A stretch of DNA of 64,000 nucleotides from Demequina soli. GTDB taxonomy: Bacteria; Actinomycetota; Actinomycetes; Actinomycetales; Demequinaceae. The notes below the pieces were generated by a model. That model had not been told where the DNA came from. It ran no database searches and saw only the letters and a list, made by a program, of their open reading frames with translations. Of the stretch, positions 8,274 to 16,463 are shown piece after piece (the first letter of the stretch is position 1; the number at the start of each line of letters is the position of its first letter). The stretch is taken from NCBI RefSeq assembly GCF_000971195.1, contig NZ_BBLZ01000001.1, positions 295,246-359,245 on the forward strand, in the 5' to 3' direction. The translations under genes were made by a program, and so were the position numbers.

Positions 8274-9805
8274 GCCGCGCTCCCTTCGCCCTCGTTGGCG
8301 ATGTAGGCGATGAGCCCGTCGAGGTCCGTCTCGGCCGAGTCGAGCTCGCCGATCTTCCGGCGGTCGCGGAGCACCACGACCCGCTGCGCCAATCGAAGCA
8401 CCTCCTCCAGCTCGGAGGAGATGAAGATGACGGCGAGCCCCTGAGCCGACAGCTCCGCGACCTTCTTCTGGATGTCCGCCTTGGCGCCGACGTCGATGCC
8501 GCGCGTGGGCTCATCGAGCACGAGCAGCTCGGGCGCGGTGGCGAGCCACCGGGCGAGCAGCACCTTCTGCTGGTTGCCGCCCGAGAGGTTGCCCACGAGC
8601 GCGTTCGGGTTGGCCGGGCGCACCCCGAGCGCCTCGATGTACTCCTGGACGACCGCGTCCTGGTCCTTCTTCGGGATCTTGCGCAGCCAGCCCTGGCGCG
8701 CCTGCATCCCCAGCACGATGTTCTCCGCGACCGTGAGGTCCGCGACCACGCCCTCCTCGCGCCTGTTCTCCGACGACAGCGCGATGCGGTGCTCGATCGC
8801 GTGGCGCGGCTGGTGGAGGCGCGCGGGACGGCCGTGCACCTCGACGGCGCCGTCGTCCGGCCTGTCGGCGCCGTAGAGCAGGCGAACGAGCTCGGTGCGG
8901 CCGGAGCCCAGCAGGCCGGCGAGGCCGACCACCTCGCCCTCGTAGACCTCGAGGTCGGCGGGCTCGAGCACGCCTCGCCGGCCCAGCCCGGTCGCCTTCA
9001 CCACGGGGGTGCCGGTGCGGTCGATCTCGCGGTGCGAGGACGATGCGATGGTCGCGAGGTCCTCGAGCTCGCGGCCGATCATCTTGGTCACGAGCGCGTC
9101 GCGCGGCAGCTCCGCGATCGGATGCTCGCCCACGAGCGTGCCGTTGCGCAGCACCGTGATGCGGTCGGAGATCTCGTAGACCTGCTCGAGGAAGTGGGAC
9201 ACGAAGAGGATCGCGACGCCCTTGTCCCGGAGGTCGCGAATCACGCCGAAGAGCTGCTCGACCTCGCCGCGGTCGAGGCTCGAGGTGGGCTCGTCGAGGA
9301 TGAGCACCTTCGCGTCGAGCACCATGGCCCGGCTGATCGCGACCAGCTGCTGGATCGCGATGGAGCAGCTGGCGAGCATCGACCGGGTGTCGAGCGCGAG
9401 CCCCAGGCTGTCGAGGTGGCGGGCGGCGGCGGCGTGCGTCGCCTTCCAGTCGATCCCGGCGCCGCGCCGCACCTCATGGCCCAGCATGACGTTCTCGCCG
9501 ACGCTGAGGTTGGTGCAGAGGTTGACCTCCTGGTACACCGTCGAGATGCCGGCGGCCTGGGCGTCGGCGGCGCTCGAGAAGGTGCGCCGCTCCCCCGCGA
9601 CCACGATCTCCCCCGCGTCGATCGCGTAGACGCCGGTGAGGGCCTTGATGAGGGTGGACTTCCCGGCGCCGTTCTCGCCCATGAGCGAGTGCACCTCGCC
9701 GGGCCGCAGCGTGAAGTCGACGCCGTCCAGCGCCAGCACTCCCGGGAAGCGGATGGTGATCCCGCGCATCTCGACGAGGGGTTGGACTTCGGTGTCCGCA
9801 GGCAT
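8270..9805 (-). CDS. ytfR: Galactofuranose-type ABC transporter ATP-binding protein
   Basis: A 511-residue tandem ABC ATPase close in size to E. coli YtfR (about 500). Domain 1 carries GENGAGKST and ILDEPTSSLD; domain 2 carries GLLGSGRTE, LSGGNQQKV and DEPTRGIDVGAK. It powers uptake together with the two permeases below it. It follows ytfQ after 107 bp that contain a long GC hairpin (9838-9875), a common way to keep the ATPase and permeases less abundant than the binding protein. Its end overlaps ytfT by 4 bp. It is paralogous to the second ATPase at 4620-6137. Confidence 0.92.
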   Translation of the reverse strand: MPADTEVQPLVEMRGITIRFPGVLALDGVDFTLRPGEVHSLMGENGAGKSTLIKALTGVYAIDAGEIVVAGERRTFSSAADAQAAGISTVYQEVNLCTNLSVGENVMLGHEVRRGAGIDWKATHAAAARHLDSLGLALDTRSMLASCSIAIQQLVAISRAMVLDAKVLILDEPTSSLDRGEVEQLFGVIRDLRDKGVAILFVSHFLEQVYEISDRITVLRNGTLVGEHPIAELPRDALVTKMIGRELEDLATIASSSHREIDRTGTPVVKATGLGRRGVLEPADLEVYEGEVVGLAGLLGSGRTELVRLLYGADRPDDGAVEVHGRPARLHQPRHAIEHRIALSSENRREEGVVADLTVAENIVLGMQARQGWLRKIPKKDQDAVVQEYIEALGVRPANPNALVGNLSGGNQQKVLLARWLATAPELLVLDEPTRGIDVGAKADIQKKVAELSAQGLAVIFISSELEEVLRLAQRVVVLRDRRKIGELDSAETDLDGLIAYIANEGEGSAA

Positions 9806-9837
9806 GAGGGGCAGCTTTCTGTTCCGTGCCGCGGGGC

Positions 9838-9875
9838 CCCGGCGGGGAGCCGGCCGTAGCCGACCCCCCGCCGGG
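9838..9875 (-). terminator. Intra-operon hairpin between ytfQ and ytfR
   Basis: CCCGGCGGGG and CCCCGCCGGG form a 10-bp stem around an 18-nt loop that can itself fold. It sits 38 nt after the ytfQ stop. There is no T-run, so it is probably an attenuating or mRNA-protecting element rather than a full terminator. Confidence 0.6.
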
Positions 9876-9912
9876 AGCGCCCGCGCCTACAAGGGTCCTG
9901 GTCCGCGAGGGA

Positions 9913-10911
9913 TCAGTACTTGCGGTCCGGCAGGGCCGCCTCGGCGGCGGCCTGGTCGAAGGCCTCGTCGACCGCGAAGGTCTGCTTCTCGACCGTGTCG
10001 CCGGCGATGACCGACTTCACGAGCGACGCGGCCTGCTCGCCCAGCAGCGGGTTGCACTCGACGATGTAGTTGATCTTGCCGTCGACGAGCGCCTGCATGC
10101 CGTCGTGGACGCCGTCGATCGAGACGATCTGGATGTCCTTGCCCGGGGTGGCGCCGGCCGCCTCGATCGCCTCGATGGCGCCGAGCGCCATGTCGTCGTT
10201 GTGCGCGAAGACGAGGTCGATGCCGTCGACGCCGTACTTCTGGAGGAAGCCCTCCATGACCGACTTGCCGCCGTCACGCGTGAAGTCGCCCGTCAGCGAG
10301 TCGATCTTCTCGATCTTCGTGCCCGCGATGGCCTCGTCGAAGCCCGCCGCGCGGTCGTTGGCGGGCGCCGAGCCGGTGGTGCCCTCGAGCACGACCATCT
10401 TGGTGGCCGTGTCGCCGAACGTCGTGGCGGCCCACTCCCCGGCCGTGGTGCCCTCGGCCTTGAAGTCGTCGCCGACCCACGCCGCGTAGAGGTCGTCGGC
10501 GGCGGACACGGTGCGGTCCTCGAGGATCACCGGGATGCCGGCGTCCTTGGCCTCACCGAGCACGTCGTCCCACCCGTCCTCGACGATCGGCGCGATGACG
10601 ATCGCGTCGACGCCCTGGTTGATGAAGCCGCGGACGGCCTGGATCTGCGCCGCGGTGTCGTTGTCCGCCGCGTTGAAGATCAGGTCGAAGCCGTTCTCCG
10701 CGGAGAACGCCGCCTTCATCGAGTCCGTGTTCGCCGAGCGCCAGCCCGACTCGGAGCCGGTCTGGGCGAAGCCGACGGTGATGACGTCGCCGCCGCCTCC
10801 GGCCGCCCCAGCCGAGCCGCTGGCTCCCGGGTCCGCATCGGACGAGCACGCCGACAGCGCGACCGCCGCGGCCCCCGCGATGGCGATGGTGGAAAGAAAA
10901 CGCTTCTTCAT
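9913..10911 (-). CDS. ytfQ: Galactofuranose-type sugar ABC transporter substrate-binding lipoprotein
   Basis: A 332-residue binding protein with a lipoprotein signal peptide (MKKRFLSTIAIAGAAAVALS-A-C, modified Cys22). It closely follows E. coli YtfQ: GFAQTGSESGWR near the N-terminus, AVRGFINQGVDAI, IAP-V-GW, SGDFTR-like TGDFTRDGGKSVME, AHNDDMALGAI and SIDGVHD. YtfQ binds galactofuranose with high affinity, so the ligand here is probably furanose galactose or a similar sugar. It is the first gene of the operon, with LacI-like operators upstream at 10998 and 11105. Confidence 0.93.
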   Translation of the reverse strand: MKKRFLSTIAIAGAAAVALSACSSDADPGASGSAGAAGGGGDVITVGFAQTGSESGWRSANTDSMKAAFSAENGFDLIFNAADNDTAAQIQAVRGFINQGVDAIVIAPIVEDGWDDVLGEAKDAGIPVILEDRTVSAADDLYAAWVGDDFKAEGTTAGEWAATTFGDTATKMVVLEGTTGSAPANDRAAGFDEAIAGTKIEKIDSLTGDFTRDGGKSVMEGFLQKYGVDGIDLVFAHNDDMALGAIEAIEAAGATPGKDIQIVSIDGVHDGMQALVDGKINYIVECNPLLGEQAASLVKSVIAGDTVEKQTFAVDEAFDQAAAEAALPDRKY

Positions 10912-10995
10912 TCTCAGAACCTCCCTGTTCTGGCCCGGCGTCCTTGCCGGTAGTCGAGCGCGTTGCCCCCGACGCCCCGAGGGACGCCGTGACTC

Positions 10996-11014
10996 GAATA
11001 TTAGCGCTCACAAT
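10996..11014 (-). promoter_or_regulatory. ytfQ promoter -10 with overlapping LacI-type operator
   Basis: The minus strand reads ATTGTGAGCGCTAATATTC. It combines a TAATAT -10 hexamer with the AGCGCT centre typical of LacI-family operators, about 85-100 bp upstream of the ytfQ start. The LacI protein at 3594-4616 is the obvious candidate ligand. Confidence 0.6.
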
Positions 11015-11104
11015 GTGAACCCTCACAAGAGGCGAACAGTCACGGTTGCATAACGGCGCGACGGGGGCACGACGGCAGGGAGTGCCTGCGCGGCGGTGAG
11101 GAAT

Positions 11105-11116
11105 GTGAGTGCTCAC
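11105..11116. promoter_or_regulatory. Second LacI-like palindrome upstream of ytfQ
   Basis: GTGAGTGCTCAC has perfect GTGAG/CTCAC arms around TG. It resembles half of the site at 10998 (GTGAGCGCT) and lies about 105 bp further upstream, a spacing compatible with looping between two operators. Confidence 0.5.
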
Positions 11117-11185
11117 CCGGTACGGCGTCCGGCGCGCGAGGAGGGGCGGCGGGCCGAGGCCCGCCGCCCCGCGGGGCGAGCGACG

Positions 11186-11935
11186 CTAGTCGCGCACGGT
11201 CGCGCGGCTCAGCAGCGCGTACCCCGCCCCCACCGCGAGCGCGGTCACGGGCAGCGTCCACGCCACCAGGACGGCGACCGAGGTGTCGACGAAGAAGCTC
11301 CCGACGGGTCCCCACGCATCGGCCCAGGTGAGGAGGAAGGCGCCGCCGACCGCGAGCACGCCGATCGTGAGGAGCATCGTCACGAGGCCGGTCGCACGCC
11401 ACCGCACGAACACGGCACCCGCGGCGATGCCGATCGCGAGTGTCAGCATCATCAGCCCGAAGAAGAACCACGCGACCTGCCACAGCGGGACGTCGAACAG
11501 GAAGGCCGGCGCGAAGAACGCGCCGTGCACACCCCAGCCGTCCGTGGCCCGCTCGGCGGCGGCGAGCACCGCGATCCCGAGCGCGTAGCCCGCGGAGGCG
11601 CCCAGGAAGTACAGGCACGTGCCGGCGAAGTAGTCGCGGCGGGTCTGCGACAGGCCCATCGCGAAGCGGAAGGTCTGGTTCATCGCCTGCGCGGATACGG
11701 TGACCATGTAGCCGAGGATCCAGGTGACGCCGCCCGCGTAGCGGAACGCGTCCGCGTCGAGCTCGCCGACGCCGCCCGCGGCCCACGCGACGATGCGCCA
11801 GATCGAGTACGTGAGCCCGAAGACCGCGACGAGGATCACCCAGGGCAGGCCCAGCGTGGTCCAGGGGTTGGCCGCGTGCACGCGCGCGCCGTTGAGGACG
11901 CGGCGGGACACCGGCGGATAGGCGATGGCGGTCAT
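11186..11935 (-). CDS. ABC exporter membrane subunit (unassigned)
   Basis: A 249-residue membrane protein with about six hydrophobic segments after a short cytoplasmic N-terminus. I recognise no named family. Its position as the third gene of gntR-ATPase-membrane protein (ATGA overlap with the ATPase stop) shows it is the membrane partner of the ATPase, as in YtrABCDEF/bacitracin-sensing type export systems. The lumenal loops are short and there is no FtsX/MacB-like ectodomain. The substrate is unknown; such operons often respond to cell-envelope stress. Confidence 0.75.
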   Translation of the reverse strand: MTAIAYPPVSRRVLNGARVHAANPWTTLGLPWVILVAVFGLTYSIWRIVAWAAGGVGELDADAFRYAGGVTWILGYMVTVSAQAMNQTFRFAMGLSQTRRDYFAGTCLYFLGASAGYALGIAVLAAAERATDGWGVHGAFFAPAFLFDVPLWQVAWFFFGLMMLTLAIGIAAGAVFVRWRATGLVTMLLTIGVLAVGGAFLLTWADAWGPVGSFFVDTSVAVLVAWTLPVTALAVGAGYALLSRATVRD

Positions 11936-12816
11936 GACCCCTCCTCCTCGCGGCGGCCGCCCGTGCGGGCCACCACCAGCTCCTGCAGCGACACGGGCGC
12001 GAGCTCGAGGCCCGCGGCGAGCGCGGCGGCGCGCCCCGCATCGTCCACCCCCGCGACCGTCGCGGAGGCGATGCCGCCGATGCGCTCGCGCCGCAGCACG
12101 TCGCGTCCGGAGGCGAAGGCGTCGACGTCGTCGGAGCGGCCCACCACCGTGACGGCGGTGCCGCGCAGCGCGTCGGCGGACTCGTCGATGAGGATGCGGC
12201 CCGCGTCGATCACGACGACGCGATCGAGCAGGTGCGACGCCTCGTCGATCAGATGCGTGGACATCATCACCGTGCGCGGGTGGGCGGCGAGGTCCTCGAC
12301 CAGCAGGTCGTAGAACAGCCGGCGCGCCACGGCGTCGAGGCCCGCGTAGGGCTCGTCGAACAGCGTGAGCTCGGCGCGCGAGGCGAGCCCGACGATCACG
12401 CCGATCGCCGAGCGCTGGCCGCGCGACAGCTTCTTCATGCGGCGGTCGAGCGGTACCGCGAGCTCCCGCGCCAGGCGCGCGGCGTATGCGGCGTCCCAGC
12501 CCGGGAACGACCACGCGGCGGCGCGGAGGACGTGGCGGCCCTTGACCGGGTCCGGGTAGGTCTGCGACTCCTTGACGAAGCACGTGCGCCCGAGCACCCG
12601 CGGGTTCTCGAGCGGCGCCTCGCCGAACACGCGGGCCTCGCCGTGGGTCGCGAACTCCTGCCCCGTGAGGAGCTGGAGCAGCGTGGTCTTGCCGGCCCCG
12701 TTGCGGCCCAGGAGGCCGCACACGGAGCCCTCCTCGACTGCGAACGTCACGTCGTCGACGGCACGCACGTCGCCGTAGCGGCGGCCGAGCCCGACGGTCT
12801 CGATGATGGCGGTCAT
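11932..12816 (-). CDS. ABC transporter ATP-binding protein (exporter type)
   Basis: A 294-residue single-domain ABC ATPase with Walker A GRNGAGKTT, a signature LSRGQRSAIG slightly divergent from LSGGQ, Walker B LTLFDEPYAGLD and the switch His in MMSTHLI. A C-terminal extension of about 80 residues follows the ATPase core. The ATG at 12816 overlaps the GntR stop (ATGA) and the gene overlaps the membrane subunit downstream. It belongs with the GntR regulator and the membrane protein in one operon controlled by the inverted repeat at 13186-13213. Confidence 0.88.
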   Translation of the reverse strand: MTAIIETVGLGRRYGDVRAVDDVTFAVEEGSVCGLLGRNGAGKTTLLQLLTGQEFATHGEARVFGEAPLENPRVLGRTCFVKESQTYPDPVKGRHVLRAAAWSFPGWDAAYAARLARELAVPLDRRMKKLSRGQRSAIGVIVGLASRAELTLFDEPYAGLDAVARRLFYDLLVEDLAAHPRTVMMSTHLIDEASHLLDRVVVIDAGRILIDESADALRGTAVTVVGRSDDVDAFASGRDVLRRERIGGIASATVAGVDDAGRAAALAAGLELAPVSLQELVVARTGGRREEEGS

Positions 12817-13169
12817 CCCTCCGCCTCCTTCCTGATCATCTCCACGAGGCGCTCGGGGTCGAGCCCGAGCGTCGCGGCCTGCCGCACGAGCGGCCTCACG
12901 TAGGCGTCGCGGAACGCCTCGCGGCGGCTCGCGAGCAGCTGCTCCCGAGCCCCGTCCGACACGAACATGCCGATGCCCCTGCGCTTGTGGAGCACCCCTG
13001 CGTCCACCAGTCGGGTGACGCCCTTGAGCGCCGTCGCCGGGTTGATGCGGTGGAAGGCGGCGAGCTCGTTGATGGAGGGCACCTGGGACCCCTCCGGCAT
13101 GGAGCCGTCGAGGATGCGCTCCTCGAGCTGCTGCGCGATCTGCTGGAAGATCGGCCGGCCGTCGTCCAC
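12813..13169 (-). CDS. GntR family regulator, YtrA subfamily
   Basis: A 118-residue regulator with an N-terminal winged-helix GntR domain (PIFQQIAQQLEERILDGSMPEG, then ELAAFHRINPATALKGVTRL). Its C-terminus is very short (about 45 residues), which is the YtrA subfamily pattern. These proteins repress adjacent ABC exporter operons. The GTG start at 13169 is preceded by GGAGGTGCC. A perfect inverted repeat lies 17 nt upstream and overlaps the presumed promoter, so autorepression is likely. Confidence 0.88.
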   Translation of the reverse strand: MDDGRPIFQQIAQQLEERILDGSMPEGSQVPSINELAAFHRINPATALKGVTRLVDAGVLHKRRGIGMFVSDGAREQLLASRREAFRDAYVRPLVRQAATLGLDPERLVEMIRKEAEG

Positions 13170-13185
13170 GGCACCTCCCGGTTCC

Positions 13186-13213
13186 TTGGTTAGTTACTTC
13201 ACCAACTAACCAA
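13186..13213. promoter_or_regulatory. YtrA-type operator
   Basis: Perfect 10-bp arms TTGGTTAGTT (13186-13195) and AACTAACCAA (13204-13213) are separated by 8 bp. A -35-like TTGACT lies just upstream on the minus strand (13231-13236), so the palindrome would cover the -10 and transcription start of the gntR-ABC operon. Confidence 0.8.
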
Positions 13214-13241
13214 TCATGCAAGCGAACGAAAGTCAACCCCA

Positions 13242-13262
13242 CGACTTCCAATGGCAGATGTG
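13242..13262 (-). repeat. Dispersed promoter-region repeat, copy 1
   Basis: On the minus strand this reads CACATCTGCCATTGG then AAGTCG. It is one of four copies in the window of a 21-bp element (others at 13343, 46102 and 63954). It lies 73 bp upstream of the gntR start and faces copy 2 only 80 bp away in the opposite orientation. Confidence 0.7.
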
Positions 13263-13342
13263 ACGGATGTGACTGCGCCCGGACCGCGCCCGGACCGCGT
13301 CGGGCCCGGCGCTCCCCGTGCGTTCACACCAGCCCCACGGTT

Positions 13343-13363
13343 CACATCTGTCATTGCCAATCG
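13343..13363 (+). repeat. Dispersed promoter-region repeat, copy 2 (orn promoter)
   Basis: The plus strand reads CACATCTGTCATTGCCAATCG, ending 20 bp before the orn start and just upstream of its TAGGGT -10. It would overlap the -35 region of orn. Confidence 0.7.
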
Positions 13364-13370
13364 TCCTCGA

Positions 13371-13376
13371 TAGGGT
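13371..13376 (+). promoter_or_regulatory. -10 element of leaderless orn promoter
   Basis: TAGGGT ends 7 nt before the ATG at 13384 and no Shine-Dalgarno sequence is present. Confidence 0.6.
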
Positions 13377-13383
13377 GAGGGGC

Positions 13384-14001
13384 ATGACCGACACCCCCCT
13401 CGTATGGATCGACTGCGAGATGACGGGCCTCGACGTGGGCGCGGACGCCCTGGTCGAGGTCGCGTGCCTCGTGACCGACTCCGACCTCAACGTCCTGGGC
13501 GACGGCGTCTCCGTGGTGATCAAGCCCTCCGACGAGGCGCTCGCCGGCATGGGCGACTTCGTGAGGACGATGCACGAGACCTCCGGCCTGCTGCCCGAGC
13601 TCGAGCACGGCACCACCATGGAGGACGCGCAGGAGCAGGTCCTCGCCTACATCAGGAAGCACGTGCCCGTGGCGGGCAAGTCCCCCCTCGCCGGCAACAC
13701 CGTCGGCATGGACCGCATGTTCCTCGAGCGCGACATGCCCGACGTCGTCGGCCACCTGCACTACCGGGTCGTCGATGTCAGCTCGATCAAGGAGCTCGTG
13801 CGCCGCTGGTACCCGCGCGTGTTCTTCCAGGCGCCCGCGAAGACGGGCGGCCACCGCGCGCTCGGCGACATCCGCGACTCGATCACGGAGCTGCGCTACT
13901 ACCGCGAGACGGTCCTCGTGCCGCTGCCCGGCCCGGACTCCGACCAGGCCAGGTCCGCGGCTCAGCGAGTGACGCCGGACGCGTCACCGGCGGCCTCGTA
14001 G
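13384..14001 (+). CDS. orn: Oligoribonuclease
   Basis: A 205-residue DEDDh 3'-5' exoribonuclease that degrades di- to pentaribonucleotides, including pGpG, in the cytoplasm. Motifs: ExoI D-x-E in WIDCEMTGLD, ExoII around GNTVGMDR, and ExoIII H-x5-D in GGHRALGDIRDSI. The N-terminal start at ATG 13384 follows a TAGGGT -10 by 7 nt. The C-terminal 20 residues after LVPLPGP are an unstructured extension. It is followed by tRNA-His, as in many actinobacteria. Confidence 0.95.
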   Translation: MTDTPLVWIDCEMTGLDVGADALVEVACLVTDSDLNVLGDGVSVVIKPSDEALAGMGDFVRTMHETSGLLPELEHGTTMEDAQEQVLAYIRKHVPVAGKSPLAGNTVGMDRMFLERDMPDVVGHLHYRVVDVSSIKELVRRWYPRVFFQAPAKTGGHRALGDIRDSITELRYYRETVLVPLPGPDSDQARSAAQRVTPDASPAAS

Positions 14002-14007
14002 ACCGGG

Positions 14008-14013
14008 TACACT
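14008..14013 (+). promoter_or_regulatory. -10 element for tRNA-His
   Basis: TACACT lies 31 bp before the tRNA. It is followed by a hairpin (CCGGCC...GGCCGG, 14019-14041) that abuts the 5' end of the tRNA and may form the leader or a structured transition from orn. Confidence 0.45.
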
Positions 14014-14043
14014 GGTCTCCGGCCTTCCTCGCGAGGGCCGGAT

Positions 14044-14120
14044 GGTGGCTATAGCTCAGCTGGTAGAGCACCGCGTTGTGGTCGCGGGGGCCGCGGGTTC
14101 AAGTCCCGTTAGCCACCCCA
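14044..14120 (+). tRNA. tRNA-His (anticodon GTG)
   Basis: The acceptor GTGGCTA pairs with TAGCCAC. The anticodon loop TTGTGGT gives GTG at 14078-14080. The T-arm is GCGGG-TTCAAGT-CCCGT. The extra G at 14044 pairs with discriminator C at 14117, the histidine-specific identity feature. CCA is encoded at 14118-14120. Confidence 0.97.
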
Positions 14121-14241
14121 TCCCGAAGGCCCCGGCATCCCAGATGCCGGGGTCTTCGCCGTTCCCGGCCGTTCCCGCGCCGATGCGCGCGGACTATCCT
14201 TGCGTGGACGTCGCCGGGCCTCCGGTGTCGAAGGAGGTCTC

Positions 14242-14907
14242 ATGCTCGCTGCGCTCACGGGAGCAGGCCTGTCCGCCGCGGCAGGCCTCAACGCGTTCAT
14301 CCCGCTCGTCATGGTCGGGCTGTTCGCGCGCTTCACCGACTTCATCGTGCTGCCCGAGCAGCTCGACTGGCTCCAGTCGTGGCCGACGATCATCATCGGC
14401 CTCATCCTGCTCGCCACCGAGCTCGTGCTCGACAAGATCCCCGGCGTCGACCACATCAACGACCTCCTCCAGTCGCTCATCCGCCCGCTCGTGGGCGGAG
14501 TGCTGTTCGCGGCCACCGCCGCGTCGCAGGTGGTCGACCAGAGCAACTTCTGGCAGGACCACGCCCTCATCGCGGGCATGGTCGGCGCCGTCATCGCCGC
14601 CGGCGTCCACACCGCGAAGTCCGCCTCGCGGCCGTCGGTCAACGCGGCCACCGCCGGCACGGGCGCGCCCGTCGCGTCGTTCGCCGAGGACGCCACCGCC
14701 GTCGCGCTGGGCCTCATCGCGATCTTCGTGCCCGTGCTCGTCATCGTGGTGCTCGTCATCATGGCGGCCGTGTTCTACCGGATCGTCACCACCGGCCGCC
14801 GCCGCCGCCGGCGCCGCGCGCTGCTCGAGGCCGAGGAGCGCGCCGAGCGCGAGGAACGCGCCGCCGCGGGCATCAAGACACCGTGGTGGCGGGGACGCTG
14901 GCGCTGA
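14242..14907 (+). CDS. DUF4126 family membrane protein
   Basis: A 221-residue membrane protein starting at 14242 after a strong GAAGGAGG ribosome-binding site. It has about five hydrophobic segments (the N-terminal MLAALTGAGLSAAAGLNAFI segment is typical of DUF4126), an internal stretch with repeated TAG/ATAA small residues, and a basic C-terminal tail (RRRRRRR near residue 190 followed by a charged helix). The family's function is unknown. It ends 39 bp from the convergent ABC ATPase, with a perfect 28-bp palindrome between the two stops. Confidence 0.8.
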   Translation: MLAALTGAGLSAAAGLNAFIPLVMVGLFARFTDFIVLPEQLDWLQSWPTIIIGLILLATELVLDKIPGVDHINDLLQSLIRPLVGGVLFAATAASQVVDQSNFWQDHALIAGMVGAVIAAGVHTAKSASRPSVNAATAGTGAPVASFAEDATAVALGLIAIFVPVLVIVVLVIMAAVFYRIVTTGRRRRRRRALLEAEERAEREERAAAGIKTPWWRGRWR

Positions 14908-14913
14908 CCGCCC

Positions 14914-14927
14914 CCGCGCATCGTCCC
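14914..14927 (+). repeat. Dispersed 14-mer repeat (left half of palindrome)
   Basis: CCGCGCATCGTCCC, exact copy 7 bp after the DUF4126 stop; a 13/14 inverted copy follows immediately to build the 28-bp palindrome. Confidence 0.75.
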
Positions 14928-14942
14928 CGGGGACGATGCGCG
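14915..14942. terminator. 28-bp perfect palindrome between convergent genes
   Basis: The 14-nt arm CGCGCATCGTCCCC is followed directly by its exact reverse complement. It sits 7 bp from one stop codon and 3 bp from the other, so it is probably a bidirectional terminator or mRNA end structure. It is built from two copies of the dispersed 14-mer repeat of this window. Confidence 0.65.
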
Positions 14943-14945
14943 ACC

Positions 14946-15701
<756 letters not shown>

Positions 15702-15707
15702 CGCCCC

Positions 15708-15713
15708 ACCGTA
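15708..15713 (-). promoter_or_regulatory. -10 element, leaderless promoter of the OpuCA-like ATPase
   Basis: TACGGT on the minus strand ends 6 nt before the ATG. A mirror-image TACGGT serves the divergent permease, so the 57-bp gap holds two back-to-back leaderless promoters. Confidence 0.6.
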
Positions 15714-15746
15714 GCGCGGACACCCGGCGGGTCCAGGGGCGACGTG

Positions 15747-15752
15747 TACGGT
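15747..15752 (+). promoter_or_regulatory. -10 element, leaderless promoter of the permease operon
   Basis: TACGGT, preceded by TG as in extended -10 promoters, ends 6 nt before the GTG start at 15759. Confidence 0.58.
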
Positions 15753-15758
15753 CGTGGG

Positions 15759-16463
15759 GTGGACAACCCATGGCTGTCGCTCGACTACCTCCGCCGCAAC
15801 GGCGCCGAGGTGTGGGACCAGCTCGTCATCCACGCCACGCTCACGCTCGAGGCCGTGCTCATCGCGGTGGTGATCGCGCTCCCGCTCGCGGCGCTCGTGC
15901 ACCGCTCGCCGCGGCTGTCCGGCACGATCATGGGCCTCACGGGCGTGCTCTACACGATCCCCTCGTTCGCGCTGTTCGCACTGCTCGCGCCGTTCACCGG
16001 GATCGGCCGCACCACCGTGCTCGTCGGCCTCGTCGCGTACGCGCTGCTGGTCCTCGTGCGCAACACGGTGGTCGGGCTCGCCGGCGTCGACCCCGACGTC
16101 GTGGACGCGGCGCGCGGGCTCGGGTACACGCGCACCCGGATGCTCGTCGCCGTCGAGCTTCCCAACGCCCTCCCCAGCATCATCGCGGGGCTGCGGATCG
16201 CCACGGTGTCGACGGTCGCGCTCGTCACGGTGGGGGTGGTGGTCGGCTACGGAGGCCTCGGGCAGCTGATGTTCCGCGGCATGCAGTCCAACTACCGCGC
16301 CCAGATCACGACGAGCGCGCTGCTGTGCCTCGCGCTCGCGCTCGTGCTCGACCTCGCGATCGTCGCCCTGGGGCGGCGGCTCACGCCGTGGACACGCGAG
16401 CGACGCGCGCGACGCGGCGGCCGGGCGGCACGGCCCGCGGGCGCCGCGGGGGCGGCCGCATGA
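15759..16463 (+). CDS. Osmoprotectant ABC transporter permease 1 (OpuCB/ProW-like)
   Basis: A 234-residue BPD_transp_1 permease with about five hydrophobic segments and the EAA-loop region GVDPDVVDAARGLGYTR-x-ML that docks on the ATPase. The pattern VLYTIPSFALFALL is typical of the OpuC/ProW family. The GTG at 15759 is set by the TACGGT -10; in-frame codons upstream lie in the divergent ATPase and are rejected. It overlaps the next permease by ATGA. Confidence 0.9.
   Translation: MDNPWLSLDYLRRNGAEVWDQLVIHATLTLEAVLIAVVIALPLAALVHRSPRLSGTIMGLTGVLYTIPSFALFALLAPFTGIGRTTVLVGLVAYALLVLVRNTVVGLAGVDPDVVDAARGLGYTRTRMLVAVELPNALPSIIAGLRIATVSTVALVTVGVVVGYGGLGQLMFRGMQSNYRAQITTSALLCLALALVLDLAIVALGRRLTPWTRERRARRGGRAARPAGAAGAAA

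Noticed and set aside
13266..13300. Short tandem CGCCCGGACCG repeat between gntR and orn
   Set aside because: Only two imperfect units in a very GC-rich context; treated as chance low complexity rather than a functional repeat.
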